A stretch of DNA of 64,000 bases, taken from the NCBI RefSeq assembly GCF_017753665.1, contig NZ_CP072524.1:1798001-1862000 (forward strand). Reading direction: 5' to 3'. Position 1 is the stretch's first letter; each line of letters opens with the position of its first letter. Origin of the DNA: Neisseria sicca (GTDB lineage: Bacteria; Pseudomonadota; Gammaproteobacteria; Burkholderiales; Neisseriaceae). The notes beneath the pieces are model-generated. The model was not told where the DNA came from. It worked only from the letters and a program-made list of their open reading frames with translations, and did not search any database. The position numbers were made by a program, and so were the translations under genes. This document shows positions 29,271 to 36,760 of the stretch, piece after piece.

Positions 29271-29305
29271 AAAGGTCGTCTGAAACGCTTTCCAGACGAC
29301 CTTTT
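29271..29305 (+). terminator. DUS inverted pair after the ubiquinone hydroxylase gene
   Basis: AAAGGTCGTCTGAAACG and CTTTCCAGACGACCTTTT; one mismatch in the right DUS copy. Confidence 0.78.
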
Positions 29306-29346
29306 ATATATTTTCCACAGCAACTTTGACATATAAGGTTCGAAAT

Positions 29347-29375
29347 AAAAAAGCCCCTGTCCGACAGAGGCTTTT
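29347..29375 (-). terminator. Terminator of the rpmB-rpmG operon
   Basis: AAAAAAGCCCCTGTC and GACAGAGGCTTTT form the stem, about 20 bp beyond rpmG on the minus strand. Confidence 0.8.
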
Positions 29376-29394
29376 CCATTTTCCAGAAACCGGA

Positions 29395-29550
29395 TTATTT
29401 CAATTTGGTTTCTTTGTAAATAACATGTTTACGGGCAACCGGATCAAATTTTTTGATTTCCAATTTGCCGGGCATAGTGCGTTTGTTTTTGGTAGTGGTG
29501 TAGAAATGACCAGTACCAGCACTGGATTCTAGTTTGATTTTATCGCGCAT
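29395..29550 (-). CDS. rpmG: 50S ribosomal protein L33
   Basis: 51 residues: [20 protein letters not shown], then [17 protein letters not shown] and a short tail ending KETKLK. This is the typical cysteine-free L33. It is too short for many gene finders. It follows rpmB by 28 bp, the conserved rpmB-rpmG pair. Confidence 0.95.
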   Translation of the reverse strand: MRDKIKLESSAGTGHFYTTTKNKRTMPGKLEIKKFDPVARKHVIYKETKLK

Positions 29551-29578
29551 TGCAGTAATCCTTAATTAACGGTTTAAA

Positions 29579-29812
29579 TTAAGCTTCGCCGCGAGCACGC
29601 AAATCAGCCAATACGACATCAATGCCTACTTTGTCGATGGTACGCAATGCAGCGTTAGAAACGCGCAGGCGAACCCAGCGGTTTTCACTTTCAACCCAAA
29701 AACGACGTGATTGCAAGTTAGGCAAAAAACGACGTTTGGTTTTGTTGTTGGCGTGTGATACGTTGTTGCCAGACATCGGGCGCTTACCGGTCACTTTGCA
29801 AACTCGTGCCAT
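29579..29812 (-). CDS. rpmB: 50S ribosomal protein L28
   Basis: 77 residues beginning [20 protein letters not shown] with the [20 protein letters not shown] block. Upstream partner of rpmG. Confidence 0.97.
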   Translation of the reverse strand: MARVCKVTGKRPMSGNNVSHANNKTKRRFLPNLQSRRFWVESENRWVRLRVSNAALRTIDKVGIDVVLADLRARGEA

Positions 29813-30001
29813 GGTTAGTCTCCAAACTTCTAAAATAGTAAAACGCGATTTATACCATAAAAAACAGCGTTAGTTCAAGCATTTTGACAAAAAACCGACT
29901 GCTTGTCGGGATAAATCTTCCAAATGTTGTTTTCGCGAAACGCTTTGACCGCGAAATGAATGAGGCGAAATTATAGCGGATTTCCAAAGCTTCTGCATAT
30001 G

Positions 30002-30046
30002 AAAAGGTCGTCTGAAACTATCTTTACCGTTTTAAGACGACCTTTT
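30002..30046. terminator. DUS-like inverted pair after the MFS efflux gene
   Basis: AAAAGGTCGTCTGAAAC and GTTTTAAGACGACCTTTT; the right copy has one mismatch in the DUS core. It lies 43 bp past the farB/emrB-like stop. Confidence 0.7.
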
Positions 30047-30088
30047 CTGTCGAATTAGCGATTCCATCTCCTTCCGTAGCAACACTCA

Positions 30089-31621
30089 TCAATGCCCTCC
30101 TCCGCCTCCGTCATGATGGAAAGGCGGCTTCGCCAGCCAAATAATGGGAATCATGATAATGAACAAAATACTGCCTGCCAAAAATATCTCATTCGAGCCA
30201 ACGATAAAACCCTGTTGGGTAATGGTACTGTTTATCAGACCGACTGCCTGCTCTCCGTTCAAACCCGCTTCTGCCATCTGACGGACTGCTTCGGCGGTAT
30301 CCGGAGAATACGGCGTGATATGTTCAGTCAGTTGCGTATGATGTAAAGCCTCCCTCCGCTCCCACATGGTACTGACGACAGACACACCGACACCACCCAT
30401 AAAGACACGCAGAAAATTCGACAAACTGCTTGCCGATGCGATTTGCGGACCTTTCATGTGCGATAGAGTAATGGTCGTCAGCGGCAGGAAGAACATGGCC
30501 ACCCCCAAACCCTGCCAAAACTGCGGCCAGACAACGCTGCTCATGTCCATTCCCGCATAAAAATCTGTCCGCCAATGAAAAGTAAAGGCAAACATCAAAA
30601 AACTACCGGTAACCAACAGGCGCATATCGATTTTATTGCCGAACCGCCCTATCAAAGGAGATAGGAAAATCGGCAGAAATCCGATAGGGGCAGCCGCCAA
30701 TCCCGCCCATGTGGCGGTATAACCGAGGTTGGACTGCAACACCAGCGGCAAAAGCGTCAACGTTCCCATATACACCATAAACCCGAGCGAAGTCGTCAAT
30801 ACGCCGATGGTAAAGTTGCGGTTTTTAAACAAAGACAAATCGACAATCGGATATTTTTCACCTAATTCCCAAACGATGAAATAAGTCAGACATACCGTTG
30901 CAACGACTGCCAATACGATAATTTCACCCGATGCGAACCAATCGAGCTCTTTCCCCCTGTCCAACATCATTTGCAACGAGCCGATACCGACGATCATCAA
31001 AATCAGCCCAGTGTAATCAATAGGCGTTTTAACCGTATCGGTTTCACGGTCGCGCAGTTGCTGCCAGGCGATTACCGCAGACAAAATGCCGATGGGTATA
31101 TTGATGAAAAATATCCACCCCCAATGCCAGTTGTCCGAAATCCAGCCACCGAAAATCGGTCCTAAAACAGGGGCGACCACGACTGTCATCGCCCAAAGTG
31201 CCAATGCCAAAGTCCGCTTCTCGGGCGGGTAAGATGCCATCAAAAGGCTTTGGGACAAAGGGATCAGCGGCCCCGCGACAAAACCCTGCAAAATACGGAA
31301 GAGCACCAAGGTTTGCAAATTCGGTGAAATACCGCACAACCAAGATGTAATCACGAAACCGATGACCGATCCGACAAACAGCCGCACTTCACCCATCCGC
31401 TTCGCAAGAAATCCTGTCAGCGGTACGGAAATGGCATTTGCCACGGCAAATGATGTAATCACCCAGGTACCCTGTGTCGTTGCCGCACCCAAATCACCGG
31501 CAATAACGGGGACGGCAACATTGGCAATCGTCGTATCCAATACTTCCATAAAGACGGCCAGGCTCAGCGACAATGTAACCAAGACCAACCTGATGCCTGT
31601 CAACGGCGGATAATTCATCAA
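30089..31621 (-). CDS. farB: DHA2-family MFS efflux transporter (EmrB/FarB type)
   Basis: A 510-residue inner-membrane drug:H+ antiporter with 14 predicted membrane segments. The motif LDTTIANVAVPVIAGDLGA near residue 28 and the motif C-like segment APVLGPIFGGWI near residue 150 are diagnostic of the DHA2 group. It follows the HlyD-type gene at 31806-32996 on the same strand, as in the neisserial farAB system, which exports long-chain fatty acids with the MtrE outer-membrane channel. Substrate is inferred from that homologue. Symbol given by analogy; EmrB is the alternative name. Confidence 0.82.
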   Translation of the reverse strand: MMNYPPLTGIRLVLVTLSLSLAVFMEVLDTTIANVAVPVIAGDLGAATTQGTWVITSFAVANAISVPLTGFLAKRMGEVRLFVGSVIGFVITSWLCGISPNLQTLVLFRILQGFVAGPLIPLSQSLLMASYPPEKRTLALALWAMTVVVAPVLGPIFGGWISDNWHWGWIFFINIPIGILSAVIAWQQLRDRETDTVKTPIDYTGLILMIVGIGSLQMMLDRGKELDWFASGEIIVLAVVATVCLTYFIVWELGEKYPIVDLSLFKNRNFTIGVLTTSLGFMVYMGTLTLLPLVLQSNLGYTATWAGLAAAPIGFLPIFLSPLIGRFGNKIDMRLLVTGSFLMFAFTFHWRTDFYAGMDMSSVVWPQFWQGLGVAMFFLPLTTITLSHMKGPQIASASSLSNFLRVFMGGVGVSVVSTMWERREALHHTQLTEHITPYSPDTAEAVRQMAEAGLNGEQAVGLINSTITQQGFIVGSNEIFLAGSILFIIMIPIIWLAKPPFHHDGGGGGH

Positions 31622-31761
31622 AATCTTCCTTCACTGCCGACATTGCCACTCCCGCTTTTAACCTAGGCGGGGTTTGCCGTATCGACTTTCTCTTGAAACA
31701 GAATGAGCAAGTCCCTCATCCTGATCGCACTACTTATTTCACTAATTTGCCGGATATGAAC

Positions 31762-31801
31762 GTTTCAGACGACCTGTCGGGATACCGAAGGTCGTCTGAA
31801 A
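31762..31801 (-). repeat. DUS inverted pair between the two efflux genes
   Basis: TTTCAGACGACCT and AGGTCGTCTGAAAC, loop of about 15 bases, directly after the adaptor gene stop. It may attenuate transcription into the pump gene. Confidence 0.65.
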
Positions 31802-31805
31802 CAGT

Positions 31806-32996
31806 TTATTTGGCGTATTTTTCAAAAATCTTATCGATTAATGCATTAGCCGCCGCCCAATCTACGCTGTCCGTTTCCGGAGCTGCCGAATTTTTCACGG
31901 CAGCCGCCGTCATCGGCTTACCCGAACCCGCTTCTGCAATATCGACTTTGACTGTCATGGACAGACCGACGCGCAAGGGGTTTGCTTTCAATTCATTAGA
32001 ATCCAGGCTGATTCTGACCGGTACGCGCTGAACAACTTTAATCCAGTTGCCCGTTGCGTTTTGCGGAGGTAAAAGAGAAAACGCGCTGCCCGTCCCTGCG
32101 GACAAGCCCATGACTTTACCGTGGTAAACCACTTTTTTGCCGTACAAATCGGCAGTCATTTCCACAGGCTGTCCGATTTTCATTTTTCGTAATTGCGATT
32201 CTTTAAAATTGGCATCCACCCACAAATCCGTCAGGGGAACAACTGCCATCAACGCCGCGCCTTGCGAAATTCTCTGTCCGACTTGGACATTGCGTTTTGC
32301 AATCTGCCCGCCCATAGGCGCGCGGATTTGTGTACGCTGCAAATTCAGCCAGGCATCTTTAATCTTGCTCACTGCGGTCTGAACGGCAGGTTGTTCGCGC
32401 ACTGGAATATTGTTACCCAACGCAGCCTGAGCCGAAGCCTCTTCCGCCTCCACCGCTTTCAATGCAGCTTGCGCCTGAACGACCGCCGCCCGGGCATGAC
32501 TTAACTCCTCACCGGAAATGGCATCCGTACCGGATAGGGCTTCCCGGCGTCGCAAATCTGCCTGAGCGCGTGCCAAATCGGCTTTACGCAGCAACACTTG
32601 CGCTTTCGCCTGGGAATTGACTGCCGTCTGCTGCTTGTTTTGACGGATTGCCTGAATCAGCTCGTTTTGCGCCCTGTCATACGCCAGTTGGAAATCACTG
32701 TCGTCCAGAGTAACCAAAACATCGCCTTTTTTCACAACATCCGTGTCGTCAAACATGACTTTGCGCACTGTCCCGCCAACTTGCGGCGTAATCTGAACCA
32801 AATATCCCGCAACATATGCGTCTTCAGTTGTTTCTTCGTGCTGCCAAAACAAAACATAAGCAAAAGCCACGCCAATAGCCGCCAAAACAAATAGCAGCGT
32901 AACCACTGCCATATTCCGCTTGCGCCTGTTCGGCATTTTGACCGGTTTGCCCGATGTGCTGGGAGTTTGCCCGCCGTTTGCTGACTTTGTTTCCAT
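31806..32996 (-). CDS. farA: HlyD/EmrA-family membrane fusion protein (FarA type)
   Basis: A 396-residue periplasmic adaptor. One membrane anchor is at residues 29-50 (MAVVTLLFVLAAIGVAFAYV). The biotinyl-lipoyl-like half follows (EDAYVAGYLVQITPQVGG), then a long alpha-helical hairpin around residues 110-205 rich in A, Q and E, then the beta-barrel. It links the MFS pump encoded downstream to an outer-membrane channel. The gene is followed after 184 bp by the pump gene. Upstream lies 660 bp of AT-rich DNA where regulation by a MarR-type FarR would be expected in Neisseria; no site could be confirmed. Confidence 0.85.
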   Translation of the reverse strand: METKSANGGQTPSTSGKPVKMPNRRKRNMAVVTLLFVLAAIGVAFAYVLFWQHEETTEDAYVAGYLVQITPQVGGTVRKVMFDDTDVVKKGDVLVTLDDSDFQLAYDRAQNELIQAIRQNKQQTAVNSQAKAQVLLRKADLARAQADLRRREALSGTDAISGEELSHARAAVVQAQAALKAVEAEEASAQAALGNNIPVREQPAVQTAVSKIKDAWLNLQRTQIRAPMGGQIAKRNVQVGQRISQGAALMAVVPLTDLWVDANFKESQLRKMKIGQPVEMTADLYGKKVVYHGKVMGLSAGTGSAFSLLPPQNATGNWIKVVQRVPVRISLDSNELKANPLRVGLSMTVKVDIAEAGSGKPMTAAAVKNSAAPETDSVDWAAANALIDKIFEKYAK

Positions 32997-33581
32997 GATT
33001 TAATTTACCCGAGTATTAAACTAATAGGCTTTCTACAAAACTAACATCCGAATCTTGGATAAATCCGTAGCCGCTCCGATTTACCTTGATTTCAAAAACA
33101 AGATCAATCTAAGGATTCGCAAAAAACCTAATATCGAATATTATTTTATGTTTATTAAATAATAATATCTTATTGATTTAATTTAAACGTCAAATAAGAT
33201 ATAGGGAAACGGGCATTCTATATCCGCACCATTACTCAATCAAGTAACTATTTTAAATGAAATATGACAAACCATCCCTTTAATAATTTATTGTCATTTT
33301 TATTTACTCAATAGAATGATTATTAAAGAATAATTTACAGGTATTTTAATCCCATTCTGAATTACGTTTCATTGTTGCTTACTTACCTCTTTTAATTTCT
33401 CATGAAACTATTTCAATATTTCAAATTAACATAATAAACATTTATTCCTAAAATTTAACTTTTTCCTGAGTCGGGAAAGTATCTGTTTCATAACCTTGCT
33501 TTTAAGCTGAAAAACATCCCCTACCCTCTTAGTTCTCTTCCAAATAACAAAGAAAAGCATAAGATCGTCTTTCCAAACAAA
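32997..33581. other. Long AT-rich intergenic region upstream of farA
   Basis: About 585 bp, strongly AT-rich (for example 33120-33440), with no acceptable reading frame. It must hold the farA promoter. Sequence alone does not show a clear operator. Confidence 0.6.
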
Positions 33582-33618
33582 GAGGTCGTCTGAAACCTAT
33601 CTTTCAGACGACCTCTTT
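33582..33618 (-). terminator. DUS inverted pair after ackA
   Basis: AGAGGTCGTCTGAAA and TTTCAGACGACCTCT, short loop, 40 bp past the ackA stop; T-run on the transcribed strand side. Confidence 0.82.
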
Positions 33619-33657
33619 TCTATTTCATTGTTATTTCAACAACGTATTGCCTCAACC

Positions 33658-34869
33658 TCAGCCTGCTTCTTGCAAAAAGCCTGCCAGTTCGGCGGTGTCG
33701 AGTGCGATCATCAGTTCTTCGTTAGTCGGTACGACCAAAACGGCGGGATTGGAACCTGTCGGGCTGATGATGCCTGAGTTGCCGTAGCGTTTTTCCATAT
33801 TGGCTTTGGTGTCGATGTGCAGACCCAAATAGTCGAGGTAGGCGACGGTTTTGGCGCGAATGTTGCGGGAGTTTTCGCCGATGCCGCCGGTGAAGACGAG
33901 GGCATCTATGCCGCCGCAGGCGACCGACATGGAGGCGATGTATTTGGCGAGGCGGTAGGTCATGACTTCGAGGGCGAGACGTGCGCCTTCGTGGCCTTCG
34001 TCGGCGGCGATTTCGAGGGTGCGGCAGTCGTTGGAGAGTTCGGAGATGCCGAGCAATCCTGATTTTTTGTTCAGCATTTCATCGACTTGCTCGATGTTCA
34101 TGCCGGCGTGGGCGGTCAGGTAGCTGTACACGCCGGGGTCGATGTCGCCGCAGCGGGTGCCCATGACGAGACCTTCGATAGGTGTGAAGCCCATGCTGGT
34201 ATCGACGGATTTGCCGTTTCGGATGGCGGTGATGGACGCGCCGTTGCCGAGGTGGGCGACGATCATGCGCAGGTCTTCCAGCGGTTTGCCTAGAATCCGC
34301 GCGGCTTCGGGGGCGACGTAGCGCATGCTGGTGCCGTGGAAGCCGTAGCGGCGGAAGGCGTGTTTTTTGCGCAATTCGCGCGGCACGGCGTAGGTGTAGG
34401 CGCGTTCGGGCATGGTTTGGTGGAACGAGGTGTCCATCACGCCGACGTTGGGCAGGCCGGGGAAGTGTTCCTGCGCGGCGAGGATGCCGCTGATGTTGGC
34501 GGGGTTGTGCAGCGGGGCGAGCGGGATGCAGGCTTTCAGTTCGTCGAGGACGTCTTGGTCGATGAGGACGGACTCGTGATATTTTTCGCCGCCGTGGGCG
34601 ATGCGGTGGCCGATGGCTTTGATGCGGTCGTGCAGACCGTGTTTTTCCAGTTCGTTCAACAGCATACCCACCGCACCGGCGTGGCAGTTACGGCCGGTCA
34701 GGGGAGCTTGGCGTTTGTTGCCGTCTTTGTTGAAGGTGATGACGGCTTCGGGCGTACCCAAACGTTCGCCGAGACAGCTTAGGACGACGCTGCCGCTTTT
34801 GCGGTCGATAACGGCGCCTTTGAGCGAGGAGCTGCCGCAGTTCAGGACGAGGATGAGTTGGTCGGACAT
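33658..34869 (-). CDS. ackA: Acetate kinase
   Basis: A 403-residue kinase that interconverts acetate (or propionate) plus ATP with the acyl phosphate. Signatures: LILVLNCGSSSLKGAVID at the start, AIGHRIAHGGEKYHES near residue 86, GVMDTSFHQTMPERAYTY near residue 140, VFTGGIGENSRNIR near residue 322. The frame opens further upstream into a DUS/repeat region; the ATG at 34869 is used because AGGAGAAACATC precedes it. It is the last gene of the prp cluster, about 310 bp after prpF with dRS3 repeats between, so it may be expressed separately. Confidence 0.96.
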   Translation of the reverse strand: MSDQLILVLNCGSSSLKGAVIDRKSGSVVLSCLGERLGTPEAVITFNKDGNKRQAPLTGRNCHAGAVGMLLNELEKHGLHDRIKAIGHRIAHGGEKYHESVLIDQDVLDELKACIPLAPLHNPANISGILAAQEHFPGLPNVGVMDTSFHQTMPERAYTYAVPRELRKKHAFRRYGFHGTSMRYVAPEAARILGKPLEDLRMIVAHLGNGASITAIRNGKSVDTSMGFTPIEGLVMGTRCGDIDPGVYSYLTAHAGMNIEQVDEMLNKKSGLLGISELSNDCRTLEIAADEGHEGARLALEVMTYRLAKYIASMSVACGGIDALVFTGGIGENSRNIRAKTVAYLDYLGLHIDTKANMEKRYGNSGIISPTGSNPAVLVVPTNEELMIALDTAELAGFLQEAG

Positions 34870-34995
34870 GATGTTTCTCCTTGTAGTTTGTGGTTGTTTT
34901 TTTGGTGTGGGGTCGTCTGAAAAAGGCTGAGCGTTTGGCGGGGTGTGTTTCAGACGACCTCTTTGGGCAAAGTGTATGCCGCATTTTCTATCGTC

Positions 34996-35093
34996 ATTCC
35001 CGCGCAGGCGGGAATCCATATTTGCTCACAAGCAAGCTCTGATAAAAATCAGGAAACAGAATATCGACTATGGATTCCCGCCTGCGCGGGAAT
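34996..35093. repeat. Pair of dRS3 repeats between prpF and ackA
   Basis: Two 20-bp dRS3 units, ATTCCCGCGCAGGCGGGAAT (34996-35015) and ATTCCCGCCTGCGCGGGAAT (35074-35093), bracket a 58-bp spacer. dRS3 (ATTCCC-N8-GGGAAT) is a neisserial repeat and a known attachment site for filamentous phages. Confidence 0.88.
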
Positions 35094-35180
35094 GACGGCG
35101 GTTAGACTATTCGGCTTTATTGCAATCCTTTATCAAATGTCGTCTGAAACAGTGGACAGTGATGTCCGTCCTACATGATT

Positions 35181-36350
35181 TCAAAAACAATCATCGGGAA
35201 CGCGCACCTGTCCTTCCATAATCACGCGCGCGCTGCGGCTCATGACGGCTTTTTTCACCGCCCAAACGCCGTTGGAACATTCTGCCGCCGCACCGACGCG
35301 CAATGTGCCGGAAGGATGGCCGAAGCGCACTTCGTTGCGCGTTCCGCCGCCTGCGGCAAGGTTGACCAGCGTGCCGGGGACGGCGGCGGCGGCGGCGATG
35401 GCGACCGAGGCGGTGCCCATCATGGCGTGGTGCAGTTTGCCCATACTCAGGGCGCGTACCAGCAAACCGATGTCGGCGGCGTTCACGGTTTTGCCGCTGG
35501 AGGCGGTATAATCGGCGGCGGGGGCGACGAAGGCGACTTTCGGCGTGTGCGCGCGGGCGGCGGCTTCGGACACGTCGTTAATCAAGCCCATTTTCAGCGC
35601 ACCGTAAGCGCGGATTTTTTCAAATTTTTCCAGCGCGGCGGCATCGTTGTTGATGTCGTCCTGCAACTCTTTGCCCGTGTAGCCCAAGTCGGCGGCGTTC
35701 AGGAAAACGGTCGGAATGCCCGCGTTGATGAGCGTGGCTTTCAGACGACCTATGTCCGGAACGTCCAGCTCGTCCACCAAATTGCCGGTCGGAAACATAC
35801 TGCCTTCGCCGTCGGCGGGGTCGAGGAATTCGATTTGCACTTCGGCGGCGGGAAAGGTAACGCCGTCCAGCTCGAAATCGCCCGTTTCCAAGACTTCGCC
35901 GTTTTGCATCGGAACGTGGGCGATGATGGTTTTGCCAATGTTTTTCTGCCAGATTTTGACCGTGCAGATGCCGTCTGAAGGGATTTTGCCTTTATCGACC
36001 AAGCCCTGCTCGATGGCGAACGCGCCCACGGCGGCGGTCAGGTTGCCGCAGTTGCCGCTCCAATCGACGAAAGGCTTGTCGATGGAAACTTGCCCGAAGA
36101 GGTAATCGACGTCGTGGTCGGCACGTTCGGACTTGTCCAAAATCACCGCCTTGCTGGTGGACGAACTGGCGTTGCCCAAACCGTCTATCTGCTTGCCGTA
36201 GGGGTCGGGGCTGCCGAGTACGCGCAACAGGATTTTGTCGCGCGCGCTTCCCGCTTCCCGCGCCGCCTCGGGCAGGTCGGAACGTTTGAAAAACACGCCT
36301 TTTGATGTACCGCCGCGGTAGTAAACGGCGGGGATTTTGATTTGCGGCAT
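35181..36350 (-). CDS. prpF: 2-methylaconitate cis-trans isomerase PrpF
   Basis: A 389-residue PrpF-fold (diaminopimelate-epimerase-like) protein. It starts MPQIKIPAVYYRGGTSKGVF; the catalytic cysteine region DWSGNCGNLTAAVGAFA is near residue 108 and SCSN-equivalent RVGAAAECSNGVWAVKKAV near the end. It isomerises 2-methylaconitate so that AcnD product can be hydrated in the methylcitrate cycle. It lies after acnD, its obligate partner. A perfect meningococcal-type uptake sequence ATGCCGTCTGAA lies inside the gene (35968-35979), unlike the dialect of the rest of the window. Confidence 0.94.
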   Translation of the reverse strand: MPQIKIPAVYYRGGTSKGVFFKRSDLPEAAREAGSARDKILLRVLGSPDPYGKQIDGLGNASSSTSKAVILDKSERADHDVDYLFGQVSIDKPFVDWSGNCGNLTAAVGAFAIEQGLVDKGKIPSDGICTVKIWQKNIGKTIIAHVPMQNGEVLETGDFELDGVTFPAAEVQIEFLDPADGEGSMFPTGNLVDELDVPDIGRLKATLINAGIPTVFLNAADLGYTGKELQDDINNDAAALEKFEKIRAYGALKMGLINDVSEAAARAHTPKVAFVAPAADYTASSGKTVNAADIGLLVRALSMGKLHHAMMGTASVAIAAAAAVPGTLVNLAAGGGTRNEVRFGHPSGTLRVGAAAECSNGVWAVKKAVMSRSARVIMEGQVRVPDDCF

Positions 36351-36369
36351 TTTTTGGGTTCTCCTTATG

Positions 36370-36443
36370 TAGCGTGGGCTCTGCCCACGATTTTTTTACC
36401 GTATCAATTTAGCCTTTATTTCGTGGGCAAAGCCCACGCTACA
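36370..36443. repeat. Inverted REP-like repeat TAGCGTGGGC / GCCCACGCTA
   Basis: TAGCGTGGGCTCTGCCCACGA (36370-36390) and TCGTGGGCAAAGCCCACGCTA (36421-36441) face each other, each with internal dyad. The same repeat family occurs at 42794-42887 and between 62178 and 62430. Confidence 0.85.
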
Positions 36444-36565
36444 CCCACTTTCCAGAAGTACATTAGGCTACCACTCCGACAAAGCCGTTTGATTCCGCAA
36501 AATGTCGAAGTTCGCCCCAATCTACGGCTGCTGTATTGTGATACGGCAGATTATTAAACCCCGTC

Positions 36566-36665
36566 ATTCCCGCGTAGGCGGGAATCCAGACTTATCCGCA
36601 CAGAAACTCATCGGATAAAAAGGTTTCCTCAATTCCACTTTCTGGATTCCCGCCTGCGCGGGAAT
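36566..36665. repeat. Pair of dRS3 repeats between acnD and prpF
   Basis: ATTCCCGCGTAGGCGGGAAT (36566-36585) and ATTCCCGCCTGCGCGGGAAT (36646-36665) bracket 60 bp, the same arrangement as at 34996-35093 but with a different spacer. Confidence 0.88.
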
Positions 36666-36760
36666 GACGATTTACAGTAGATGCCTGCCATATCGGGAAT
36701 TACGTGAATGAGCAAAATGTTGGACCCGACCCACGCTACGTCTTGCTTTTCAGACGACCT

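Noticed and set aside
34996..36665. CRISPR-like appearance of the dRS3 pairs
   Set aside because: Only two units per locus, palindromic, in inverted orientation and with no repeated spacing; no cas genes present.
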